Assembly: GCA_050945915.1 (NCBI GenBank)
Contig: JBMNTV010000009.1
Span: 1 to 45,763, forward strand
Direction: 5' to 3'
From: CALNBC01 sp050945915
Lineage (GTDB): Bacteria; Bacillota; Clostridia; Christensenellales; CALWSW01
Length of the DNA: 45,763 nt
The position numbers and the translations under genes were made by a program. The notes beneath the pieces are model-generated. The model saw only the letters and a program-made list of their open reading frames with translations. It was not told the DNA's origin and did no database searches. Numbering within the stretch: the stretch's first letter is position 1; each line of letters starts with the position of its first letter. This document shows positions 16,657-24,779 of the stretch, piece by piece.

Positions 16657-16667
16657 AAATCCCTAAG
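16657..16667 (+). repeat. Right terminal inverted repeat of the element
   Basis: AAATCCCTAAG, perfect inverted match to 6531-6541. Backbone sequence with gatB-side terminator arms resumes directly after it. Confidence 0.75.
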
Positions 16668-16683
16668 TTGAACTCCCTTTTGC

Positions 16684-16693
16684 GCGGGCTTTT
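16684..16693 (+). other. Right arm of the native terminator split by the element
   Basis: GCGGGCTTTT, exact reverse complement of 6506-6515. Flanking bases (AGAGGG at left, CCCTTT at right) would extend the stem, so the insertion point was the loop of the hairpin. Confidence 0.75.
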
Positions 16694-16704
16694 TGATGAG
16701 CGGG

Positions 16705-16727
16705 CAGCCCTGTTGGGGGCTGTTTTT
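16705..16727 (+). terminator. Second terminator hairpin facing gatB
   Basis: CAGCCC (16705-16710) and GGGCTG (16717-16722) followed by five T residues, reading on the plus strand just before the gatB stop. It would have backed up termination of the zinc-ribbon gene. Confidence 0.65.
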
Positions 16728-16733
16728 GATTCG

Positions 16734-18203
16734 TCAGTTCTCGTTCAGCAGTTCGAGCAACAGCTTGTTGACGATCGCGGGGTTCGCCTTGCCCTTGCTG
16801 GCCTTCATGACCTGGCCCACGAGGCTGGTCAGCGCCTTCGCCTTGCCGGCCTTGTAATCGGAGACGGCCTTTTCATTGGCGGCGACGACGGTTTTGCACA
16901 TTTCGAGGATCGCGCCCTCGTCGCTCACCTGGGCAAGCCCCAGGGCATTGACCAGATCTTCGGGCGACCTGGTTTCGCCCGGGGCGAACATGGCCTCCAG
17001 CACCTTGGAACCGGCGGAACGACTAATGGTTCCCTTTTCAACCAGTGAGATCAGTTCAACAAGCCCCTTTGCGCCGAACCAAAGCTGGTCAAAGCCAGTG
17101 TTCGTGTCGTTGCAAAGGCGGGCGACGTCACTCATCAGCCAGTTGGAAACGGTTTTCGGCGCGGCGCCCAAAGCGACGCATTCGTCAAAAAGGTCGGCAG
17201 TCGCCTTGTCCCCCGCCAAGAAGTCCGCGTCGTAATCCGGAAGGCCCAGATCCTCCGTATAGCGCTTCCTGCGCACATGGGGGAGTTCGGGCAGGGATTC
17301 CCGGATTCGGTCGAGCCAGTCATCGTCCACCACGATGGGCATGATGTCCGGTTCCGGGAAATAGAAGTAGTCGTGGGCATCCTCCTTGGAGCGCATGGCG
17401 TAGTTCACGCCGCGTTCGTCGTCCCAGCGCAGGGTGTCCTGGGTGATTTCGCCGCCCTTTTCCAGGATCTTGCGCTGGCGCGCGCGCTCGTATTCGATGG
17501 CGCGCACCGTGGCGGAAAGGGAAGCGATGTTTTTCATCTCCGTCCGGGTGCCGAAGGGAGCGTCGGGGGAGGGCCGGAGGGAAAGGTTGACATCGCAGCG
17601 CATGGAGCCTTCCTCCATGCGGCAGTTGCTGACGTTTGCGTAAAGCAGCACGGAACGCAAGTGCGTCAAAAAGGCATACACTTCCCCCGCGGAACGGAAA
17701 TCCGGTTCGGTGACGATCTCGATCAGGGGAACGCCGCAGCGGTTGCAGTCGATGCGGGTCGCGCCCGGGGCGTGGATGAGTTTGCCTGCGTCCTCTTCGA
17801 TATGGATGCGGGTGATGCCGATCCGCTTGGTATACGCGGGCTTGTTTGCCTTGCCATCCAGCGGGTCGCCCTCCGGCACGCGAAGGTCCACATACCCGTC
17901 GTAGCAGAGGGGAAGGTCAAACTGACTGGTCTGGAAGGCCTTGGGCAGATCGGGATAGAAATAATGCTTTCTGTCCTGGCGGGAATACCGGTTGATCTTG
18001 CAGTTCAGGGCAAGCCCCGCCTTGATGCAGTATTCCACCGCCTGCTTGTTCAGCGCGGGCAGGGTTCCGGGGAATCCCATGCAGATGGGGCAGATGTGGG
18101 TGTTTTCCTCTGCCCCGAACTCGGTGGAGCAGCTGCAGTAAATTTTTGATTTTGTGGAAAGTTCCACATGAACCTCAAGTCCGATCAGGGTTTCGAATTG
18201 CAT
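16734..18203 (-). CDS. gatB: Glutamyl/aspartyl-tRNA amidotransferase subunit B
   Basis: Kinase/transamidase subunit of GatCAB, which converts misacylated Glu-tRNA-Gln (and Asp-tRNA-Asn) to the correct amide form. The 489-residue length is typical. The N-terminal LIGLEVHVEL, the zinc-site cysteines in YCSCSTEFG and HICPICMGFPG, the basic patch in SRQDRKHYFYPDLPK and DVNLSLRPS are characteristic. A C-terminal YqeY-like tRNA-binding domain ends in GKANPAIVNKLLLELLNEN. The start follows a GGGAGGTAACAG site located at the end of gatA. It is the last gene of the gatC-gatA-gatB operon on the minus strand. Confidence 0.97.
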   Translation of the reverse strand: MQFETLIGLEVHVELSTKSKIYCSCSTEFGAEENTHICPICMGFPGTLPALNKQAVEYCIKAGLALNCKINRYSRQDRKHYFYPDLPKAFQTSQFDLPLCYDGYVDLRVPEGDPLDGKANKPAYTKRIGITRIHIEEDAGKLIHAPGATRIDCNRCGVPLIEIVTEPDFRSAGEVYAFLTHLRSVLLYANVSNCRMEEGSMRCDVNLSLRPSPDAPFGTRTEMKNIASLSATVRAIEYERARQRKILEKGGEITQDTLRWDDERGVNYAMRSKEDAHDYFYFPEPDIMPIVVDDDWLDRIRESLPELPHVRRKRYTEDLGLPDYDADFLAGDKATADLFDECVALGAAPKTVSNWLMSDVARLCNDTNTGFDQLWFGAKGLVELISLVEKGTISRSAGSKVLEAMFAPGETRSPEDLVNALGLAQVSDEGAILEMCKTVVAANEKAVSDYKAGKAKALTSLVGQVMKASKGKANPAIVNKLLLELLNEN

Positions 18204-18206
18204 CTG

Positions 18207-19640
18207 TTACCTCCCGTAAAGCGCAGCGCCGGCGCGATAAAGCGTTTCTTCGCAAAGGGGCTTTGCGATCAGTTGGGCGCCGATGGGCATACCGTTTTCG
18301 TCGGTTCCGCAGGGGACGGACATCCCGCAAAGTCCCGCCACGTTGACGGAAACCGTGCAGATATCCGCGGCGTACATCTGGAGCGGGTCCGCGCTCATTT
18401 CGCCGAGCTTCCACGCGGAAACCGGGGCCACCGGGGCGAGCAGGCAGTCAAACTTCTGGAACACCGCTTGGTAATCCTGGATGATCAGCGTTCTGACCTG
18501 CTGGGCGCGCTTGTAATACGCGTCGTAATACCCGGAAGAAAGGGTGAAGGTGCCCATCATGATGCGGCGCTTCACCTCCCACCCGAAACCCTCGGAGCGG
18601 GATCTGGTGTAAAGCTCTGTGATGCTTTCGGCGTCGTTGGCGGCGTAGCCGAAACTCACGCCATCATACCGCCCCAGGTTTGAGGACGCCTCCGCAGAGG
18701 AGATGATGTAATAAGCGGGCAGGGCGTATTCCACCCTGGGCAGGCTGCAGGGTTCGACGATGGCGCCTTGAGCGCGCAGGGTTTCTGCGGCTTGGAGGAC
18801 CGCTTCTTTGATAGCGGGGGAGATGCCCGGGACAAAGAGCTCCTCCGGCAGGCCGATGCGCATGCCGTCCAGCCGGCCGGGGGCGGCAGAGGCGGTGTAA
18901 TCCGGAACGGGGTGGGGAAGGGACGCCGCGTCCAACGGGTCCTGGCCCGCGATGACGGAAAGCACCATGGCATTGTCATACACGGTGCGGGTCATGGGCC
19001 CAACCTGATCCAATGACGAGGCGAAAGCCACGACGCCGAAGCGGGAAACCCTGCCGTAGGTGGGCTTCATCCCGACAATTCCGCAAAACGCCGCGGGCTG
19101 GCGAATGGAGCCGCCGGTGTCCGTCCCCAGGGAGAAGGGGGCAAGCCTTGCGGCCACCGCCGCAGCGGACCCGCCGGAGGACCCGCCGGGAACCCGTTCA
19201 ATATCTGCCGGATTCTTTGTCTTGAAGAAGTAGCTGGTCTCGGTGGAAGAACCCATGGCGAATTCGTCCATATTCAGCTTGCCCAGCAGCACACAGCCTG
19301 CGTCCTCCAGCTTTTTCACCGCCGTGGCGGTATAGGGCGGAACGAAGTCAGAAAGCATCCGGGAAGCGCAGGTGGTTTTGATGCCCTCTGTGCAAAAAAG
19401 GTCCTTCAAAGCATAGGGAATGCCGTCCAGCGGGGAAAGGGGGGCGTTGTCGCTCCTTCTTTTGTCCGCGGCGGCGGCGTCAGCAAGGGCGCGCTCGGCG
19501 GTAACCGTGATATACGAGCAGATTTGGCTGTCTTCCTTTTCGATGGCAGAAAGATACGCCTTGGTGATTTCCGTTGAAGTGATCTTTCCGTCCGCAAGCA
19601 TGGTGGAAAGTTCAGCCACTGTAAAATCTCGGATGTCCAT
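18207..19640 (-). CDS. gatA: Glutamyl/aspartyl-tRNA amidotransferase subunit A
   Basis: Glutaminase subunit that releases ammonia for GatB. It is a 477-residue amidase-signature protein: catalytic Lys in YALKDLF, the glycine/serine-rich signature GGSSGGSAAAVAARL with the cis-Ser and the nucleophilic Ser in GTDTGGSIRQPAAFCG, and the downstream KPTYGRVSRFG. ATG 19640 is chosen because a GGAGGACC site precedes it and the protein begins MDIRDFTVAELS as in homologues. It lies 10 bp after gatC and 3 bp before gatB. Confidence 0.97.
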   Translation of the reverse strand: MDIRDFTVAELSTMLADGKITSTEITKAYLSAIEKEDSQICSYITVTAERALADAAAADKRRSDNAPLSPLDGIPYALKDLFCTEGIKTTCASRMLSDFVPPYTATAVKKLEDAGCVLLGKLNMDEFAMGSSTETSYFFKTKNPADIERVPGGSSGGSAAAVAARLAPFSLGTDTGGSIRQPAAFCGIVGMKPTYGRVSRFGVVAFASSLDQVGPMTRTVYDNAMVLSVIAGQDPLDAASLPHPVPDYTASAAPGRLDGMRIGLPEELFVPGISPAIKEAVLQAAETLRAQGAIVEPCSLPRVEYALPAYYIISSAEASSNLGRYDGVSFGYAANDAESITELYTRSRSEGFGWEVKRRIMMGTFTLSSGYYDAYYKRAQQVRTLIIQDYQAVFQKFDCLLAPVAPVSAWKLGEMSADPLQMYAADICTVSVNVAGLCGMSVPCGTDENGMPIGAQLIAKPLCEETLYRAGAALYGR

Positions 19641-19650
19641 TCGGTCCTCC

Positions 19651-19938
19651 TTAGTCCACGACGCGGGGCACGAGCACGCTGGTTTCGTCATGCCTGGGGG
19701 CGATATTGATCAGAACGCTGCGCTCAAAGGAGGGCAAAACACCGTCTTCCCGGAACACGTTCTGAATGGGCACTGCGTGGGTTGTGGGCGGAACCCCGTC
19801 GACATTCAGCCCCTTGAGCTTGTCCGCAAAAGCGATCATGCCGCTCATCTCGCTCGCCAGCCGCTCGGTTTCCTCCTCCGAAAAGGAGAGGTTGGAGAGC
19901 GACGCGACGTGGAGCACCTGTTCTTTGGTAATCTTCAT
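19651..19938 (-). CDS. gatC: Glutamyl/aspartyl-tRNA amidotransferase subunit C
   Basis: A 95-residue subunit that wraps around and stabilises GatA. The start MKITKEQVLHVASLSNLSF and the later FREDGVLPSFERSVLINIAP are family hallmarks. It is the first gene of the operon, preceded by a promoter at 19974-20002. Confidence 0.95.
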   Translation of the reverse strand: MKITKEQVLHVASLSNLSFSEEETERLASEMSGMIAFADKLKGLNVDGVPPTTHAVPIQNVFREDGVLPSFERSVLINIAPRHDETSVLVPRVVD

Positions 19939-19973
19939 GTGTTACGACCTCGCATTTGCTGATTTAATACTTT

Positions 19974-20002
19974 ATTGTAGCATTTCATCTCATGCGCGGC
20001 AA
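19974..20002 (-). promoter_or_regulatory. Promoter of gatCAB
   Basis: On the minus strand TTGCCG (20002-19997) and TACAAT (19979-19974) are separated by 17 bp, about 35 bp before the gatC start. Confidence 0.65.
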
Positions 20003-20409
20003 GAAAATTAGGCAAAAAGTCCGGATTTGTCCGCTGCAGGGCGGGATTTTGGCAGGTTTTTGGCACTTCCGCCTGCCCAATGGCGAGCAGTCCGGACGCG
20101 CAGGCAACGCGGTGATTTCCTATCTATATAAGGTGTGGCTGGACCGTGTACTGAAAGTGCCGGGCGCACTTTTGATTCCCGCCGCCCAAAGCATGACCCG
20201 CACCGCGAATGGCATTTCCCCCCTCTCTTCGGCGATCGTATTCGTTGTGGAATAAAGCGCTGTGTGAATCGCAAAAACCGCTAAAAAGCCGGACGCCGTT
20301 CATACGGGGTCCGGCTTTTTGCATGATTCGCTTTAAAAAATCCTTCGGAACCAAAGTTGGCGAGGGGGTTGCTGGTTTCCCATACGGCCTATAAAAACCA
20401 TGGCGTCAA
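20003..20409. other. Intergenic region without recognised gene
   Basis: About 400 bp between gatC and the MerR gene. Short open frames exist on both strands, but none has a ribosome binding site or a recognisable protein. The only clear structure is the terminator hairpin at 20283-20320. Confidence 0.6.
20283..20320 (-). terminator. Terminator downstream of the MerR gene
   Basis: Twelve-base perfect stem (20283-20294 with 20309-20320) with A/T runs on both sides, so it can act in either direction. It lies about 90 bp after the stop of the minus-strand MerR gene. Confidence 0.8.
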
Positions 20410-21219
20410 CTATTCAATCGGAACCCATGTCTCGATATAATGGTTGAACTCTCCCCGGCTTTTGCTTGTGTGAACCACCCGGCCGATGGGGTCGCCGTTG
20501 ATGGTGTACCCGCCTTCGTCCAACATGTTCTTTACCAGATTCATAGCGGTATTCGCCTTGCTGACCTGCGGTTCATAGACACCTACGACAAGGGTATACA
20601 AGCATTTTCTGGAGGGGAAGTACTTGATATTCTCTTCTTCGGTAATGCCAAAAAAGTCGGCAAAGGTTTCTTCAATGCAAAGCCCATGGGTATACTCGTA
20701 GTCCCCGCCCAGCAAAAAGCTCCGCGAGCAATTGAACATGGACTCGGTAAACGGTCTCATCTTGTCCCATTTTGTATACAGTTTATGTTTGCCGGCGTCT
20801 GTTTTGAATCCCAGCCCTTTGCGATAAATCATGGCATACATGGCGGGGCTGTTTTCGACGCAGCATTTGCTTTCCATGGCAGAGATCCGGTTCAGATGAT
20901 GCTTTTTTAATTCAATGAAACGAAGCAGCATCATGTCGTACATGATTTTTTCGGAAAGGGTGTGTGAAACCTGATCCAGCGTGGGTACAAGATCACCAAT
21001 TGTGCCATTTAAGATCAAATCCACGGATTGCTTGACGGAGATGCCGAAGCTCGAATAAGCTCGGGCGCGCCGAATGACGTTCAGATCCACGGCATCGTAC
21101 AGGCGATAGGCGTTTTGATCGCTGCGCTCCGGAGTGATGAGCCCGAGTTTTTCGTAATTTCTGACCGTCTCGATGCTGACGTCCAACAGCTTCGCAATTT
21201 TCCCGATTTTGTACTTCAT
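20410..21219 (-). CDS. MerR-family regulator with C-terminal effector domain
   Basis: A 269-residue transcription factor. The N-terminal winged helix (KYKIGKIAKLLDVSIETVRNY, then NAYRLYDAVDLNVIRRA) is typical of MerR proteins, followed by a dimerisation helix (about 75-120) and a C-terminal domain (about 125-269) resembling the GyrI/BmrR small-molecule-binding fold. It lies directly downstream of the fumarate-reductase-like gene on the same strand, separated by a hairpin, so it is a natural candidate regulator of that gene. The effector is unknown. Confidence 0.85.
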   Translation of the reverse strand: MKYKIGKIAKLLDVSIETVRNYEKLGLITPERSDQNAYRLYDAVDLNVIRRARAYSSFGISVKQSVDLILNGTIGDLVPTLDQVSHTLSEKIMYDMMLLRFIELKKHHLNRISAMESKCCVENSPAMYAMIYRKGLGFKTDAGKHKLYTKWDKMRPFTESMFNCSRSFLLGGDYEYTHGLCIEETFADFFGITEEENIKYFPSRKCLYTLVVGVYEPQVSKANTAMNLVKNMLDEGGYTINGDPIGRVVHTSKSRGEFNHYIETWVPIE

Positions 21220-21261
21220 CTTTGTGCTCCTGATACTGAACGTTGATCATCGATCAAAGAA

Positions 21262-21310
21262 AATACAGAAGTGCCGCTGACGGCGCGAGATGGCCGCCAG
21301 CGACACTTGC
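21262..21310 (-). terminator. Terminator after the flavoprotein gene
   Basis: Eleven-base stem with one mismatch (AAGTGCCGCTG near 21269 with CAGCGACACTT ending at 21308); the minus-strand transcript then runs into TGTATTTTCTTT. It separates the flavoprotein gene from the MerR gene. Confidence 0.65.
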
Positions 21311-21365
21311 TTAGCAAGAGTCTATTTGGTTATTTTATGCTGCAGACAGCCTTGAGTCAATGGGC

Positions 21366-23366
21366 TTATCGGCCATTCGCGGCATTTCGACCGGCTTCGC
21401 GGCCGAAAGTCAGGTAGTCGACGATGGCGTTGCCGCCGATGCGGTTGGTGCCGTGCACTACGCCGGTGATTTCACCCGCGCAGTACAGGCCTTCGACGAT
21501 GCTGCCGTCTGCGCGCAGCGCATGGGTCTGGGCGTCGATCCGCACGCCGCCCATGGTGTGGTGCGCTGAAGGCTTTCTCGGGACAGCGATGTAGGGGCCT
21601 TCTTCCAACGTATTGACGTATGTGACCCGGCCGAACTCGTCCGCTGTTCCGGCCTTGACATGGGCGTTGTAGTTATCCATGGTTTCCTTCAGGTTTTCAA
21701 CGGGGAAACCAAGCTGGTTCGCGATGTCTTCCAGCGTCTCTCCGACGGTAAAGCCGTAGAGATTGTTGTCCAGGAAGTAGCTCACAGACTGGCCGCCCAG
21801 CGTTTTGGCATCGCGCAGGTCTTTCACGCCATAGCTTGCCGCGTTCGCGAAGATATACATGGTGCTGTCCGTCTGGGCGATGATGGCCTTGGACATTTCG
21901 TCGCGGCGGCCATCCTCGCGGACAAACCTGCGGCCTTCCTTGTTGATGAAGACGGAGCTGCCGTCGCCGCCGCCCACGGTGTCGTTCACCTGGCCGGTCC
22001 ACGGGTTGCAGTAGGGAAGAAGCTGGATCTGCTCCATGTTCACGGGCTCGGCGCCGGCTGCTTCGGCCATGAAGATGCCGTCTCCGGTGACGCCGATGGT
22101 GTTGGTGGTCAGAACATTGCTTCCAAGGTCGGGCCACTTCTCGCCCTGGCAGTACTTCACGCGCAGTTCAACGTTTCCTGCAAATCCACCGGTGCTCAGA
22201 ATCACGCCCTTGTTTGCATGGAGGGTGATTTCCTGGTTGGTATTGCGGTCGACCGCCTTGACGCCTACCACCTTGTCGCCATCCATGATGAGCTCGGTGC
22301 CCTTCGTGTTGGTCAAAATGGTCAGATTGTCTTCGGTGGCGTGCTTGTCAATCGCGCTCTTGATGGCGGTGATATACCCAAGTCCGTTGGGGAGGATCGC
22401 ATAGCGGGAACGGGTGTAGAGCGCGCCCCCGCCCAGGGTGACGCTGCTGCGGAACTCCATGCCGTTGCTGATCAGCCACTGCATGGCGTCGTAGGCGCCG
22501 CTGGCGAGCTTCAAGACCACGGGCAGTTCGCCGAGTTTGTCGCCGCCGTTCCAGGTCTGCAGCGCAAACCAGTTGACGCTGTCGAACATGGTTTTGTCGG
22601 ACTGCAGATATGCCTCATAATCGGCGCGAACGGCTTCCTGCAGCGCTGCGTGTTCCTCGCTGACAGGTTCTTCCGCCAGGGCCGCGGTGATCAACGATTC
22701 CATCGAGGCGGAACGCTCTTCCAGGGCGTAATCCTGCAGCTCGGGTATGGGGGCGTTCATGAAGCCGCCGACAACCAGCGAGTTGCCGCCCAGAATGTCC
22801 GTGGATTCGATGAGGATGACGCTGGCGCCCTCTTCCAGGGCGGTGGCCGTAGCGGTCAAGCCTGCGCCGCCGCCGCCAACGATGACCACATCGGCGGTAT
22901 AGGAGTCTTTTTCCAACGGAGCGCGCTCGCGAGGGGCGTTCAAGAGGTCCAAATTGCCGCCCGCTTCTTCCAGGCAGGCCGCAACGGCCTTCTTAACGGC
23001 ATTGCTGGTGATGGTCGCCCCGGTCAGGCTGTCCACATCCAGGGACTGGAACTCAACGATCTGGCTGGTGATCTGCTCGCCAGCGTAATCGCCGATGCCG
23101 GGGGTTTCCATGGTCGAGGTCACTTTCGCTTCGACGATGGAGGTTTCATCCACCGTGACTTCGATGCTGATGGGCCCGTGCATACCGCTCACTTCTTGCG
23201 TATAGGTTCCGGGAGTAAACGCAAGGGACGGTTCAACCGGCGTGGTGTCCGGCGTTTGCGCCAGGGTTGGCGCGGGGGATGCGTCTGTGGGCTGTTCGGT
23301 CGCACAGCCGACCAGCAATGTGAAGATCATGCACACTGCCAGAAGCACAGAAAGTCTGCGTTTCAT
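21366..23366 (-). CDS. Secreted fumarate-reductase-like flavoprotein lipoprotein
   Basis: A 666-residue extracytoplasmic flavin reductase. The lipoprotein signal has lipobox LLVGC. An FMN-binding domain (about 60-140) carries the covalent-FMN type motif DSLTGATITS. A FAD domain opens with VVIVGGGGAGLTATATALEEG and a mid-protein substrate cap follows. The C-terminal HHTMGGVRID and GVVHGTNRIGGNA are the catalytic and FAD-binding segments of the fumarate reductase/urocanate reductase family. The substrate could be fumarate, urocanate or another enoate. Electrons probably reach it through the covalent FMN. GGAGGG precedes ATG 23366; longer in-frame starts lack a site. Confidence 0.88.
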   Translation of the reverse strand: MKRRLSVLLAVCMIFTLLVGCATEQPTDASPAPTLAQTPDTTPVEPSLAFTPGTYTQEVSGMHGPISIEVTVDETSIVEAKVTSTMETPGIGDYAGEQITSQIVEFQSLDVDSLTGATITSNAVKKAVAACLEEAGGNLDLLNAPRERAPLEKDSYTADVVIVGGGGAGLTATATALEEGASVILIESTDILGGNSLVVGGFMNAPIPELQDYALEERSASMESLITAALAEEPVSEEHAALQEAVRADYEAYLQSDKTMFDSVNWFALQTWNGGDKLGELPVVLKLASGAYDAMQWLISNGMEFRSSVTLGGGALYTRSRYAILPNGLGYITAIKSAIDKHATEDNLTILTNTKGTELIMDGDKVVGVKAVDRNTNQEITLHANKGVILSTGGFAGNVELRVKYCQGEKWPDLGSNVLTTNTIGVTGDGIFMAEAAGAEPVNMEQIQLLPYCNPWTGQVNDTVGGGDGSSVFINKEGRRFVREDGRRDEMSKAIIAQTDSTMYIFANAASYGVKDLRDAKTLGGQSVSYFLDNNLYGFTVGETLEDIANQLGFPVENLKETMDNYNAHVKAGTADEFGRVTYVNTLEEGPYIAVPRKPSAHHTMGGVRIDAQTHALRADGSIVEGLYCAGEITGVVHGTNRIGGNAIVDYLTFGREAGRNAANGR

Positions 23367-23425
23367 TTGATTTTCCCTCCAATTTCGTGTTGTCATGATC
23401 CGCATATGTGGATCTATGAGTAACG

Positions 23426-23453
23426 ATAATATCTCAACCAACTTGCATGTCAA
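23426..23453 (-). promoter_or_regulatory. Promoter of the flavoprotein gene
   Basis: On the minus strand TTGACA (23453-23448) and TATTAT (23431-23426) with a 16-bp spacer. The -35 lies inside a small palindrome CTTG-N5-CAAG, a possible regulator site. No typical 19-bp MerR spacer is seen. Confidence 0.55.
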
Positions 23454-23562
23454 GGAATTATCAATTAACCTCAAAAGGACCATTTCCATCTGGTTTTTTA
23501 CAATAAAAGGAAATAATCGTCAATAAATTAACTGATTCATCTGCTCATAAATGCCAAAACAA

Positions 23563-23600
23563 CAAACAAACCCGAAGGAAGGTTTCGGGTTTGTTGTTGA
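23563..23600. terminator. Bidirectional terminator between HAD and flavoprotein genes
   Basis: AACAAACCCGAA-type arm and its partner TTTCGGGTTTGTTGTT form a stem of 12 or more bases, flanked by A- and T-rich runs. It probably ends the HAD transcript. The remaining bases of this 349-bp gap hold no recognised gene. Confidence 0.75.
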
Positions 23601-23715
23601 AATTTTTCGTTATGTTCCAGAAAAGTATCAATAAGCCTTAGAATTTTGGCACAACATCATAATCAGGAAGTGATCAGAGGTTCAGGTTTCGGCTGCTTCA
23701 TAAATACCCCGCGCT

Positions 23716-24513
23716 TTACTTGATGGCGAGCCTTCCATGGGCCCGATAATACTCAATCGTCTCGCGGACGCCTTCGCCGGCAACCCCTTTGGCAATATAC
23801 CCGTTTCTGGACTTGATCAAATCCAGTACCCGCGGATCGGCGTTAGAAACCGTTGCCGCCTCAAATCCATAAAGATTAGCAAGCATATCCCAATCGTTGA
23901 GGGAATCGCCCATAGTAAGAACTTCGCAAGGCTGAACGCCGACATGTCTGGCTGCCGCCAGCAAGGTGCGCCCTTTGCCGGTATCCTTGGGGAGCACCTG
24001 CACCTGTACGACATTGCGATGCAGCTTGAAATCCCTGTCTTTGAAATACTTAGGCAAAAGATCCAACGCCTTCTGCGCGCTTTCCACATCCGCATAGGTC
24101 ATCTCCAACGCGAAGGTAGAGAAAATAACCCAAAATTCAGGACCTGCGGAATGCTCGCGCAAAAACTCCAGGATGGATCGCGTCTCTTCAGCGATGGACA
24201 TGGCAAATTCGTCCAGCATTTTCCGCATGGGTTCGTTGTGGTCGGACTGCGGCACAAATTCGCCATCCTTTTTCCAGAAAATATGGTTTTCCTCTGCGAT
24301 AAAAAAGCTGGGGAACAGGGAGTCGGCGCCGATGCGCAGATCTTTCAGGATATTGATCATTTCCCAGTGCGCCCGGCCTGTATCGATGCCGATATACATC
24401 CCCTTGCCGATGAGCTCTTCAAACAGCTCCAGCGTCCTTGGTGGCACATACATCCCTTCGGGGCGGTGTTCCACCAAGGTACCATCCAAATCCAACGCGA
24501 TCATTTTAATCAT
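23716..24513 (-). CDS. HAD-superfamily (Cof-type) phosphatase
   Basis: A 265-residue cytoplasmic haloacid-dehalogenase hydrolase with motif I DLDGTLVEHRP (nucleophile Asp8), motif II in IGIDTGRAH, a C2-type cap in the middle, the Lys of motif III in LPKDTGKGRTLL and motif IV GDSLNDWDML. Such enzymes dephosphorylate sugar phosphates or nucleotides; the substrate cannot be assigned. GAGGAAG precedes ATG 24513. It is flanked by two terminators with nearly the same stem and is probably monocistronic. Confidence 0.85.
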   Translation of the reverse strand: MIKMIALDLDGTLVEHRPEGMYVPPRTLELFEELIGKGMYIGIDTGRAHWEMINILKDLRIGADSLFPSFFIAEENHIFWKKDGEFVPQSDHNEPMRKMLDEFAMSIAEETRSILEFLREHSAGPEFWVIFSTFALEMTYADVESAQKALDLLPKYFKDRDFKLHRNVVQVQVLPKDTGKGRTLLAAARHVGVQPCEVLTMGDSLNDWDMLANLYGFEAATVSNADPRVLDLIKSRNGYIAKGVAGEGVRETIEYYRAHGRLAIK

Positions 24514-24704
24514 GGTGTGCTTCCTCCGTATTGTTTATGTGGTGCAACTGAAAGTTTTTCCGGTCAAATGCGCATATGATACCTTCGTCATAAGTTCCGC
24601 CATTCCTGTTTGTTCGGCTCAGATTTTCTGGTTCTCTGGCAATTTGCATTGAATACGTCCGGTTATTGCGCCAGTTCCGTTATGTATTCTTGCGCAAAGA
24701 AATC

Positions 24705-24730
24705 AAACCCGAAAGAAGTTCGGGTTTGCT
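24705..24730 (-). terminator. Terminator after the polysaccharide deacetylase gene
   Basis: AAACCCGAA (24705-24713) and TTCGGGTTT (24719-24727) form a perfect nine-base stem. The minus-strand side continues into GATTTCTTT. The stem core is the same as in the terminator at 23563-23600. Confidence 0.75.
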
Positions 24731-24779
24731 TCTCAATGATTGAATCCAGAATTTGAGCGGGGAGATCAGTGCGTCCGGT

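Larger units (their letters stand above)
6531..16667. mobile_element. Serine-recombinase element with solo capsid gene and BlaI/BlaR1 cargo
   Basis: An insertion of about 10.1 kb, AT-richer than its flanks. It is bounded by an 11-bp inverted repeat (CTTAGGGATTT at 6531-6541, AAATCCCTAAG at 16657-16667) and breaks the terminator between two convergent backbone genes. In transcription order on the minus strand it holds a primase-helicase, a heptamer repeat array, two overlapping small genes, a small zinc protein, an HK97-type major capsid protein, a TnpW-like gene and a large serine recombinase at the left edge. A plus-strand BlaI/BlaR1 pair sits at the right edge. No terminase, portal, protease, tail, relaxase or conjugation gene is recognisable. 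The precise crossover bases are not determined; GA dinucleotides at 6522-6523 and just outside the right repeat would suit a TndX/TnpX-like enzyme. Confidence 0.85.

Noticed and set aside
17277..18149. Plus-strand frame opposite gatB
   Set aside because: Shadow of a well-conserved gatB.
21660..23423. 587-codon plus-strand frame opposite the flavoprotein
   Set aside because: Antisense shadow; no ribosome binding site and no recognisable domain, while the minus strand encodes a complete reductase.
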